Shown here: positions 16,901 through 22,680 of the stretch, one piece after another
How the letters are laid out: each line of letters opens with the position of its first letter
Position numbering within the stretch: the first letter of the stretch is position 1
From: Skermania sp. ID1734
GTDB lineage: Bacteria; Actinomycetota; Actinomycetes; Mycobacteriales; Mycobacteriaceae
DNA length: 64,000 nucleotides
Assembly (NCBI RefSeq): GCF_007489285.1
Contig: NZ_VLIY01000024.1
Coordinates: 1-64,000, forward strand
Direction: 5' to 3'
Notes under the pieces: model-generated
What the model was told of the DNA's origin: nothing
What the model saw: only the letters and a program-made list of their open reading frames with translations
Database searches by the model: none
Translations under genes and position numbers: made by a program

Positions 16901-17254
16901 GCACGTGCACTCCGTAGAGCCATTCGCCCGGTACGTCAGGACTTCTTTCATTCCCTGTTGCTGGCCGTTCGCGGGATGGCAGTCGTAGAACTCTGTGAAA
17001 CTGCCGAGGCTGGTGAGGCTTTCGAGCGACTCGCGCACTACCGGGGCCAACTGGCCGGAGCGGACACCGGTTGCTTCGTTGTGGGACCGGTAGACACGGT
17101 GTTGGGAGATCTCGCTGCCTTGCTCGGGCGCCGTGGTGTCGCCCGCGAATTCCATGACGCGGCAGTAGTTTTGGCGGATCGATGCGGGAACACGGTCTGG
17201 TCCAACAGTGCACGCAGCCGACTTGATGCGAATCAGGCCATCGTCGAGTTCTAG
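13934..17254 (+). CDS. SARP-family (BTAD) transcriptional regulator fused to a STAND-type ATPase
   Basis: 1106 residues. The N-terminus is an OmpR-like winged helix (residues 1-95; LGGPKQRAVLALLLVAQGQV, VDRLCEDLWDGEPPRRA) followed by the bacterial transcriptional activator domain (about 100-245; WRGHALADFAS, DALAAIRRARNTLADELGID). An AAA/STAND ATPase follows with Walker A GSAGVGKSA (304-312) and Walker B VAVFIDDAHRAD. The C-terminal ~500 residues are helical and TPR-like. There is no C-terminal LuxR helix-turn-helix. AfsR and EmbR are domain relatives; relatives with ATPase domains integrate signals before activating promoters. It is convergent with the TetR remnant, their stop codons overlapping. 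Confidence 0.9.
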   Translation: MVHLRILGPFDAVDVDGRFLDLGGPKQRAVLALLLVAQGQVVSVDRLCEDLWDGEPPRRALVALQAYVSNLRKILEPHRPPRSPATVLVSRAPGYAITASAADVNAWRFEQMVSVATEIADPASRRNHLREAMTLWRGHALADFASTSWAAAEAARLEELRVVASERLVQALLDCDEAPEAVLVGHRLCNEHPLREESWRLFALALYASGRQGDALAAIRRARNTLADELGIDPGPALAQLEADVLAQRIPIRVRQSPITTADGNAPQPHRTDGRAQLLGRAEHIGAVLNLAERRRSSVCLISGSAGVGKSALLAHLAEFLTAPARPAHGEDWLVATGQCPEDDGAPAAWAWVQVIRSLSATQVGFGAGLDVFVDNAVTPPLRQETDESRFLLHQRLVQDLADLARIQQVAVFIDDAHRADAETLTLLTTVASTAPVLVVVSYRPEEIGRHFAGALATLAPLDPLRIELSGLPVEDATRLVQAESGVTPAPAIMETLLDRTGGNPFYLRESARLMRSEGALVATSAVPAGVRDVLRRRFHRLPDIAVSILRLTALIGRTADIEVVLHAAEVNEEVVFDALDAGMLAGLLDISDTTVTFTHSLVRETLVDDIPRLRRMRWHRRIADAVHAVHPDDVSALAHHHGQALTPVNAEQAVEYALAAADLAATRFSHDVIAENLQIADRALARMPAADTAARVRVLCRLSSARLADGSLEEARATRLQALSLARAADRADLVVEALLAWETPTPWITRRYGTVDEFVVDAVQECLAIPDLPVGTRCRLLAVLVEETYGERDEDARGAAVEAVRLSDEIADPTTRGLAINAYLALSHNRTARAERCALADELIRLSPRCATEVFGLIGHFAHVRLAAVVGDIETAAAHLSTMDTLADRYRWGQARAVNLMAHAMQAHVQGDTDRAAATYVQAHQHFTLANMHDADAVLGLSMFTLAVTTGRLADLVGPLTAIVSDADDAVKDPLALAMCAAGRREEARALRRAIRPVRQDFFHSLLLAVRGMAVVELCETAEAGEAFERLAHYRGQLAGADTGCFVVGPVDTVLGDLAALLGRRGVAREFHDAAVVLADRCGNTVWSNSARSRLDANQAIVEF

Positions 17255-17841
17255 GTGCTCGGCGGGTTCAGCAGATGTTCCAAGCGCTGAACATCTTCCT
17301 TGAGGAAGGCCAACGCGGAACCGACGGCACTCTCACCGTTGCTCGCGCGGTCGCTCAGCACGCCGCGGAGCGCGATGTCGGCGAGTTCCTCGGCGACCTG
17401 CGCCGGGCTGGCCGGCGCAGATTTTTGTTTCGGGTACCAGAAGGCGACCCAGTTCGCCACGCCCACAAGGGAAAACGCGGCCAATTCCGGATCGACCGGG
17501 CGGCAGGTTCCTTCCCCGATGGCTTGCGAGATCAGTTCCGAGAGCGCCTCCAACGTGGCGCGCCGGGCCTTGCGGTGCTGTTTGGCGAGCGGTTCGGGAA
17601 ATGCCTCTTCACTGGTCAACAGCAGCCGAAACCGCTGTGGGTGCTCGGCGACCCTGGTGGCCATGGCGACCACGCCCTCACGCAGCCGCAGCGTCGCACT
17701 GCGATCGGTCTCGGTAGCCAGTTGCTGTAGGTGTTGAGCAGTGACCAGGGTGAAGCCGCGGACGAGTTGTTCGAGTAGTTCGTCTTTGCCGCTGATGTAG
17801 TGGTAGATGCCGGTTCGCGTCAATCCGACCGCGACACGAGT
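17251..17841 (-). pseudogene. TetR-family regulator with truncated N-terminus
   Basis: The recognisable part begins inside the helix-turn-helix (TRVAVGLTRTGIYHYISGKD) and continues through a full C-terminal ligand domain (TLVTAQHLQQLATETDRSAT ... LANWVAFW-like core). The ~25-30 residues that should precede the recognition helix are missing. The frame extends upstream to a GTG at 17928 but encodes an Arg/Cys-rich sequence unlike any TetR start. The DNA upstream reads as coding in other frames, so a recombination junction is likely near 17840. It may be a pseudogene, or a newly fused protein of doubtful DNA binding. Confidence 0.65.
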
Positions 17842-17945
17842 GGATCGCCCGCCATGACAACGCCTACATCGAGTAGCGGGACGGTCACCTTCCCGACACC
17901 GAACTACTGCCGGAGTTGGTGACAACAAGGTGTATGCGCGTGAGT

Positions 17946-17993
17946 GTGTTGTTGTTCAGGCTCACTGAGCCGGAAGTGCCTGAACAACAACAC
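17946..17993. repeat. Dispersed 48-bp palindromic element, copy 2
   Basis: The 16-bp arms GTGTTGTTGTTCAGGC and GCCTGAACAACAACAC pair perfectly around a 16-nt loop. It lies 21 bp past the stop of the Ltp-repeat gene, in its 3' direction. Relative to copy 1 (368-415) one C-G pair is swapped to G-C, a compensatory change. Flanks GAGTGT and GATCAA are shared. Confidence 0.8.
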
Positions 17994-18013
17994 GATCAAC
18001 CCGTCGCAATCTG

Positions 18014-18493
18014 TTAAAGGCCAGTTTGGCTGACGCCGAACTCGGCTTGTTGTCGCGTGAATCCCTCGTACATGAGCTGGTCGACCAACCCTGACCGGGA
18101 GAATGCCGACATGTCGAGGTAATCACGTGCCTTCTTCGCCGCTTGTTCGTTCCAATCCGCGTTCAGGCTGTCAGTCCCGTACACAGCATCCTCGGCCGAA
18201 AACCCTTCGTACTCCAACTGCTCGATCAGGCCCTTGCGGGAGAATGCCGACATGTCGAGGTAATCGCCTGCCTTCAAGCGCGCGTTCCGCTGGCTGGCGG
18301 TCTCCGCGCGGGCTGGGGATTCGACGACCGGCGACATCCGGCTGGATACGAGCGCGGATGCCTGCCGCCCGTCTGCGCTGGTGACAACCAGTTTTGTGCC
18401 AGGATCGAAAGCCGGGGCAGCTTCCGCAGTTGCCGCGCCGATCAGCGTGGACAAACACGCAGTTGCTATTGCGATTCCCACTTTGTTACGCAT
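18014..18493 (-). CDS. Secreted protein with two Ltp-type (PF07553) repeats
   Basis: 159 residues. A Sec signal peptide (cleavage probably after TAEA, near residue 26) is followed by a linker and two tandem ~42-residue repeats (73-116 and 120-159). Each carries Y-L-D-M-S-A-F-S-R-x-G-L-x-x-Q-L-x-Y-E-G-F. The motif matches the host-cell-surface-exposed lipoprotein domain, found in phage-encoded superinfection-exclusion proteins such as Ltp of Streptococcus thermophilus phages, and also widely in actinobacterial exported proteins. There is no lipobox cysteine, so it would be released or held by other means. AAGGA precedes the ATG. It is placed in a decayed island between a TetR remnant and an oxidoreductase relic. 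Confidence 0.8.
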   Translation of the reverse strand: MRNKVGIAIATACLSTLIGAATAEAAPAFDPGTKLVVTSADGRQASALVSSRMSPVVESPARAETASQRNARLKAGDYLDMSAFSRKGLIEQLEYEGFSAEDAVYGTDSLNADWNEQAAKKARDYLDMSAFSRSGLVDQLMYEGFTRQQAEFGVSQTGL

Positions 18494-18506
18494 AGTTCTC
18501 GTCCTT

Positions 18507-18529
18507 CACATGTTGAGGTCGTTCATGTG
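18507..18529. promoter_or_regulatory. Inverted repeat just upstream of the Ltp-repeat gene
   Basis: CACATG and CATGTG, 11 bp apart, lie 14 bp before the start codon at 18493. The spacing suits a dimeric regulator. The rest of 18530-18710 shows no gene. Confidence 0.35.
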
Positions 18530-18713
18530 CGGAAGATTCGTGCAGAAATTCCGGCCGGCTCCGCCCCCCGCCGCGGTGAGTAGCACCAACCGATTATCAA
18601 TCGAAGGTAACGAGTTGTTACACCGTCGTTATGAGCGACGCGGACGCGGTCGAGACATAGTCCCCGCGCTCGATGACACAAGGCTTCAGTCGCCCAGCGC
18701 AGCCTAAAGAACG

Positions 18714-18911
18714 AGGCCAGTCTCGAGGTTTCCAACTGTTGTCTGCGCGGACTGTCGACTGTCGCAAGCGGTGTATCGATGCCCCCGTTACGGTAAAAGC
18801 GTTGTAATAAAATAGAATTCGCTCGGCGATCGAGTCAGTTGACCGCAAGAGGTTTGTGTGACTAGCCAGTTTGACAGCAGCCACCGTCCAGACGGCGGCG
18901 CAGAGTTTTGC
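18714..18911 (-). pseudogene. Relic of an LLM-class F420-dependent oxidoreductase (C-terminal part)
   Basis: Translation of the minus strand gives KLASHTNLLRSTDSIAERI then LFYYNAF, clearly related to ELGSHTNLLGTPELIAQRI then RLYQDAG near the C-terminus of the intact oxidoreductase at 994-2094. At the DNA level TTTCCAACTGTTG and TTTGTGTGACT are shared in the same order and spacing. No N-terminal two-thirds is present and the conserved core beyond this piece is lost, so it cannot be functional. It supports an ancient duplication or exchange between the 1-kb and 18-kb regions. Confidence 0.75.
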
Positions 18912-18940
18912 CAGCAGAGGCGAAGTCACCCATTGGATGC

Positions 18941-19396
18941 TCAGCGATCGGCATCGTGACCAGGGTGCGCAAGCCCACCCAAAATCCGGTGCAGCGCTGC
19001 AAGATCCGCTTCGTCGAGTTCCGTCAGCGCAGCGGGGGCCGGGTCATCGATGGCCCGCACGATTGCGAGTAGTTCCCGCCCGGCCGCGGTCAGCGTGACG
19101 TTCTTGCAGCGACGATTGCCGGGATCGATCTCGCGGGTCACATAGCCGCGTGACTCGAGGTCGTTCACCGCGACCGTCGCCGCCGGCGCGTCGATGGTGG
19201 CCGCAGCGGCGAGGTCCTTCATCGAGAGCGGTCCCGGCAACAGTCTGCGTAACACGCGAATCCTGCTGAACGGCAGACCTGTTCGCTCGGTGACCGCGCG
19301 CCGCCAGGTGTCGCGGTTGTCCATCACCACGGCGATCATCATCCGCCACGTCTCGTCGGCGAGCCGGCGGTCGATACCGGCGGTTTCAGTCGACAT
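18941..19396 (-). CDS. MarR-family transcriptional regulator
   Basis: 151 residues from the ATG at 19396, chosen for GGAGG eight bases upstream; an in-frame GTG three codons earlier lacks one. The winged helix is evident: TGLPFSRIRVLRRLLPGPLS, MKDLAAAATIDAPAATVAVN, then the wing ESRGYVTREIDPGNRRCKNV. It overlaps the end of the MFS exporter gene by 11 bp, so both are co-expressed. As in many MarR-exporter pairs it probably represses its own operon through the site at 20854-20885 and is released by the exported drug or metabolite. Confidence 0.88.
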   Translation of the reverse strand: MSTETAGIDRRLADETWRMMIAVVMDNRDTWRRAVTERTGLPFSRIRVLRRLLPGPLSMKDLAAAATIDAPAATVAVNDLESRGYVTREIDPGNRRCKNVTLTAAGRELLAIVRAIDDPAPAALTELDEADLAALHRILGGLAHPGHDADR

Positions 19397-20864
19397 TGCG
19401 TGCACCTCCCGCCATAGCTGGCACGTTCTCGGGTTCAGTCAACAGGTGAGCGATGCTTTCGGTGCTGCGGCGCGCCCAAGCCGAACGCGACAGTGCTCCG
19501 AGCCCCACGATCACCACGCCGAAACCGGCGACCATCCACCACAGCGGGTGCGTGGAGCCGGCGAACCCCGCGGCGAGGTGGCCGCCCATCGCGGCGCCGA
19601 CCACGCTGCCGCACAGCGCCACGCCGAGGCTCACCCCGACCTGGCGACTGGTGGAGGCCACTGCCGACGCTGCACCCGCCCGGTCGACCGGCATCCCGCT
19701 GACCGCGGCGGTCGTGATGGGTGCGTTGACGAGACCGAAACCGATGCCGAAGACCCCGGTCATGACTGCCACCAGCACCAGCGGCGTCGCCGTGCCGAGA
19801 GACGTCAGCAGCAGCCCGGCGACGACGGTGATCGAACCGGCGGTTATCAGCGACGGTGCGATGCCGAACCTGCCGACCAGACGACCGGACAACGGCGAGC
19901 ACACCAACGTGGCGCCGGCGAGTGGCAGGTAGAGCAGCCCGGTGCCGATGGCGCTCAGCCCCCGCACCTCCTGCAGGTACAGCGACATGATGAACAGGAA
20001 GGCACCGTACCCGGCGAACGCGACGACAGCGATCACCGTGGCCGAACTGAACGGCACGCTGCGGAAGAAACGTAGATCGATGAACGGGTCGTGGTGGCGG
20101 GCCTCGAATCGAATGAACGCGACGGCCGCCACGAGCGCGACCGCAAAAATCCCCAGCGTGCGCGCCGAACTCCAGCCCATGTCAGGTCCTTCGATGAGTC
20201 CGTACACCAGCGCGGCCATCGCGATGATGCCCAGCAGCTGTCCGATCGGGTCGAGGGTGCGCACCACCGCCGACCGTGACTCCGGCACGAACACCGCGGT
20301 CAATGCGATCGCCGCTGCGCATACCGGCAGATTGACCCAGAACACCGAGCGCCAGCCGATGGTGTCGATGAGAAGTCCGCCCAGCATGGGGCCCAGCGCC
20401 ATCGAAATCCCGACGACCGCGCCCCAGACACCGACCGCCCTGGCCCGTTCTCGGCGTCCGGGGAACGCCTGCGTAATGATCGACATCGCAACGGGATTGA
20501 GCATCGACCCGCCGATCGCCTGAAACATCCGCGCTCCGATGAGGACCTGAATCGTGGGCGCCAGGCTACACATCAGCGAACCGGCGGCGAAGACCGCGAG
20601 CCCCACTTGGAACGTGCGACGGCGCCCGAATCGGTCGGCCGCGGCGCCGGACAGCAGCAGCAAACTGGCCAGCACCAGGGTGTAGATGTCGATCACCCAT
20701 TGGAGCTGCGAAACCGAGGCGTGTAGTTCCCCGCGAATAGCCGGTAGCGCCACGTTCACGATCGTCGCGTCCATCGAGACGATCAGCAGGCTCAGGCAGC
20801 AGGTCGCGAGAATGATCATCTTGCGACGCTGGTCCAGCCCAGAGGGGGAAACGGTTGTAGACAC
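19386..20864 (-). CDS. MFS multidrug exporter, DHA2 (EmrB/QacA) family
   Basis: 492 residues with about 14 hydrophobic segments. Typical DHA2 features are TIVNVALPAIRGELHASVSQ in the first segment, LLLSGAAADRFGRRRTFQVG between segments 2 and 3, and the antiporter motif GPMLGGLLIDTIGWRSVFWV in segment 5. It should export cationic or amphipathic compounds using the proton gradient. Translation begins at GTG 20864, overlapping an operator-like repeat. It is the first gene of the exporter-MarR operon. The substrate is not predictable. Confidence 0.9.
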   Translation of the reverse strand: MSTTVSPSGLDQRRKMIILATCCLSLLIVSMDATIVNVALPAIRGELHASVSQLQWVIDIYTLVLASLLLLSGAAADRFGRRRTFQVGLAVFAAGSLMCSLAPTIQVLIGARMFQAIGGSMLNPVAMSIITQAFPGRRERARAVGVWGAVVGISMALGPMLGGLLIDTIGWRSVFWVNLPVCAAAIALTAVFVPESRSAVVRTLDPIGQLLGIIAMAALVYGLIEGPDMGWSSARTLGIFAVALVAAVAFIRFEARHHDPFIDLRFFRSVPFSSATVIAVVAFAGYGAFLFIMSLYLQEVRGLSAIGTGLLYLPLAGATLVCSPLSGRLVGRFGIAPSLITAGSITVVAGLLLTSLGTATPLVLVAVMTGVFGIGFGLVNAPITTAAVSGMPVDRAGAASAVASTSRQVGVSLGVALCGSVVGAAMGGHLAAGFAGSTHPLWWMVAGFGVVIVGLGALSRSAWARRSTESIAHLLTEPENVPAMAGGARNVD

Positions 20865-20885
20865 ACAACGATTGTAGATTTACAA
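20854..20885. promoter_or_regulatory. Candidate MarR operator overlapping the exporter start
   Basis: Two TTGTAGA words 17 bp apart (20855 and 20872) and the inverted repeats GTTGT/ACAAC (20854-20869) and TTGTA/TACAA (20872-20885) cover the exporter start codon and its upstream side. AT-rich TTGTA palindromes of this type are common MarR sites. Confidence 0.55.
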
Positions 20886-20953
20886 CAGTCTACTGGTCAA
20901 TTGCGTCGGCACGTCGCGCCCAGGACCCGAGCCGGCGACGATATCGTCGGGCG

Positions 20954-21505
20954 ATGACCAGCGGAGAGTGGCTTCTCGACGAATCCAACGGTGAGGTACT
21001 CATCCACACCGGTGTCGCGGGCCGGGCCGCAAAAATGGGTCACCGGCTCACCATCGCGATGGATAGCTGGCGGGCAACTCTGCGGTGGGTCGACGATCTA
21101 CCGGCCGCCGCATCGTTGGTGGTCGACGTGAATTCGCTGCGGGTGTTGCGCGGGGAAGGCGGGCTCACCCCGCTGTCGGGGCCGGAGAAATCGGTTGTCC
21201 GCACCAACGCACTCAAATCCCTCGGCGCGCAACGCTTCCCGGAAATTCGTTTCACCGCAGAGGAGTTCGAGAGAATCGGCGACGGCCGCTACCGTGTGCA
21301 CGGCACCGTCGAGATCCACGGCGCCACCAGTCACCGTGCGATCGACGTGCGCATCGAGGATGCCGGCGACGCCTGGCAATTGTCGGGACAAGCGGAGATC
21401 CGCCAAACGGACTTCGGTGTCAAGCCGTACTCACTGCTGGCCGGCACCCTCAAGGTGGTCGACGCGGTGACTGTATCGGTCCTCGCCCGTCGCGCTAAGG
21501 ACTGA
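20954..21505 (+). CDS. YceI-family lipid-binding protein
   Basis: 183 residues. The lipocalin-like YceI pattern is clear: HTGVAGRAAKMGHRLTIAMD near the N-terminus, SLVVDVNSLRVLRGEGG, FPEIRFTAEEFERIG, and the closing strands GTVEIHGATSHRAIDVRIED and IRQTDFGVKPYSLLAGTLKV. Relatives bind polyisoprenoids or amphiphiles in a barrel. No signal peptide is present, so it is cytoplasmic, unlike E. coli YceI. It is divergent from the exporter operon and convergent with the PIG-L deacetylase. Confidence 0.85.
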   Translation: MTSGEWLLDESNGEVLIHTGVAGRAAKMGHRLTIAMDSWRATLRWVDDLPAAASLVVDVNSLRVLRGEGGLTPLSGPEKSVVRTNALKSLGAQRFPEIRFTAEEFERIGDGRYRVHGTVEIHGATSHRAIDVRIEDAGDAWQLSGQAEIRQTDFGVKPYSLLAGTLKVVDAVTVSVLARRAKD

Positions 21506-21516
21506 CGCGCGGAACC

Positions 21517-22263
21517 TCACTCGCCCCAGGTCATCGAGAACACCTCGAACGACACCGCGTGGGTGACGCCCATCCGCGCTCCCGCCGGCCGCGACTGCGA
21601 GCCGAGGAACTGTGCCGGGTCGAAGTGCTCCCAGCCGAGCCCATCGATGTAGGTGCGATGCGCTTGCAATGAGGCCACGCCCAAATCGAAGGTGTCGGTG
21701 ATGTCGACACCATGGGCCGACCGGGGCGAACCGGCTGCCCACACCTGTTTCACTCCGCCCCACGGCTCGAGTTCGTCGAGTTGCTCGGGAAAGATCCAGC
21801 GATTGCCTGCATCGCGAACAGCGTCGACCGTCGCCTTGCCCGTTGCAATGTGGTCCGCCTGATTGAGCGCAGCGCCTCCCCAGGTCTCGCGAAAGTTGCC
21901 GGTTACCACGATCTCCGGCCGGTGCCGACGTACCTCGGCGGAGATGAGCCGCCGCAGCGGAACACCGTACTCGAGGACGCCGTCGGGGCACCGCAGAAAG
22001 TCCACGGTGTCCACCCCGACGATGCGGGCCGACTCGACCTCCTCCGCTTCGCGGGCAGGACCGGCCTGGGTCGGAGCCATACCGTCGATGCCCGCCTCCC
22101 CGCTGGTCACCATGCAGTAGACGATGCGCTTGCCTTGGCGGGTCCATCGCGCGATGGCCGCGGACGCACCGAATTCCATGTCGTCGGGATGGGCAACCAC
22201 GCAGAGCGCGCGTTCCCAGTCCTCGCGCAGCGGCTGCAAAGGGGTACCCGCGTCGGCTGTCAT
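21517..22263 (-). CDS. PIG-L/LmbE family zinc N-deacetylase
   Basis: 248 residues. The metal-binding signature AHPDDMEFG (residues 24-32) and the downstream histidine motif NQADHIATG are present, with TSGEAGIDG between. The family hydrolyses N-acetyl groups of sugars, as in mycothiol (MshB) and its conjugate amidase Mca. The sequence lacks obvious identity cues to either, so an accessory deacetylase is likely. It is a single gene on the minus strand, divergent from the ANTAR-like gene. Confidence 0.85.
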   Translation of the reverse strand: MTADAGTPLQPLREDWERALCVVAHPDDMEFGASAAIARWTRQGKRIVYCMVTSGEAGIDGMAPTQAGPAREAEEVESARIVGVDTVDFLRCPDGVLEYGVPLRRLISAEVRRHRPEIVVTGNFRETWGGAALNQADHIATGKATVDAVRDAGNRWIFPEQLDELEPWGGVKQVWAAGSPRSAHGVDITDTFDLGVASLQAHRTYIDGLGWEHFDPAQFLGSQSRPAGARMGVTHAVSFEVFSMTWGE

Positions 22264-22358
22264 CGCCTCAGCATGTCATGACCAGAGAAATATGTTCAGA
22301 ATCGTGTCATCTGGGCACTCCGGGAAGCATCAGACCTTCACGTCAACGGGAACAACCC

Positions 22359-22622
22359 ATGACCCAGAACACCGCGCCAGTACCCACCCGGCGGCATACC
22401 AACAGCGCAATCCTCGACAGCGCCGAGGAAATCCTCGTCGCACTTCGCCGCTACGACGTCGAGCATGCCTTCAACGAACTTGTGCAAGCCGCGAAACGTC
22501 ACCACGTTGCGGCGCTGAAGCTTGCCCGCGCACTCGTCGAGCTCACCGAAAACGCCGACGCCAGCGATCCGCATGCGAGCGCCGTCGCACATCACGAGTG
22601 GGGCCCGCTGCTGAAGCGCTGA
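22359..22622 (+). CDS. Small ANTAR-like protein
   Basis: 87 residues from ATG 22359; an upstream in-frame start would add 27 residues without family character. The central helices (SAEEILVALRRYDVEHAFNE, ELVQAAKRHHVAALKLARAL) follow the pattern of the ANTAR RNA-binding three-helix bundle, which reads dual hairpins in mRNA leaders, but the usual aromatic residue and A-x-x-x-L spacing are only partly kept. There is no sensor domain. It sits 58 bp before the kinase gene on the same strand and may be co-transcribed with it. Confidence 0.55.
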   Translation: MTQNTAPVPTRRHTNSAILDSAEEILVALRRYDVEHAFNELVQAAKRHHVAALKLARALVELTENADASDPHASAVAHHEWGPLLKR

Positions 22623-22680
22623 AACATGATCGCCGACCCGCCGACCGCTTACTAGAATCGAAAACGCCAGGTAAGGGGTT

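Noticed and set aside
17200-19000. A prophage remnant around the Ltp-repeat gene
   Set aside because: No integrase, structural, lysis or attachment-site sequences are visible. A single Ltp-type protein is not enough.
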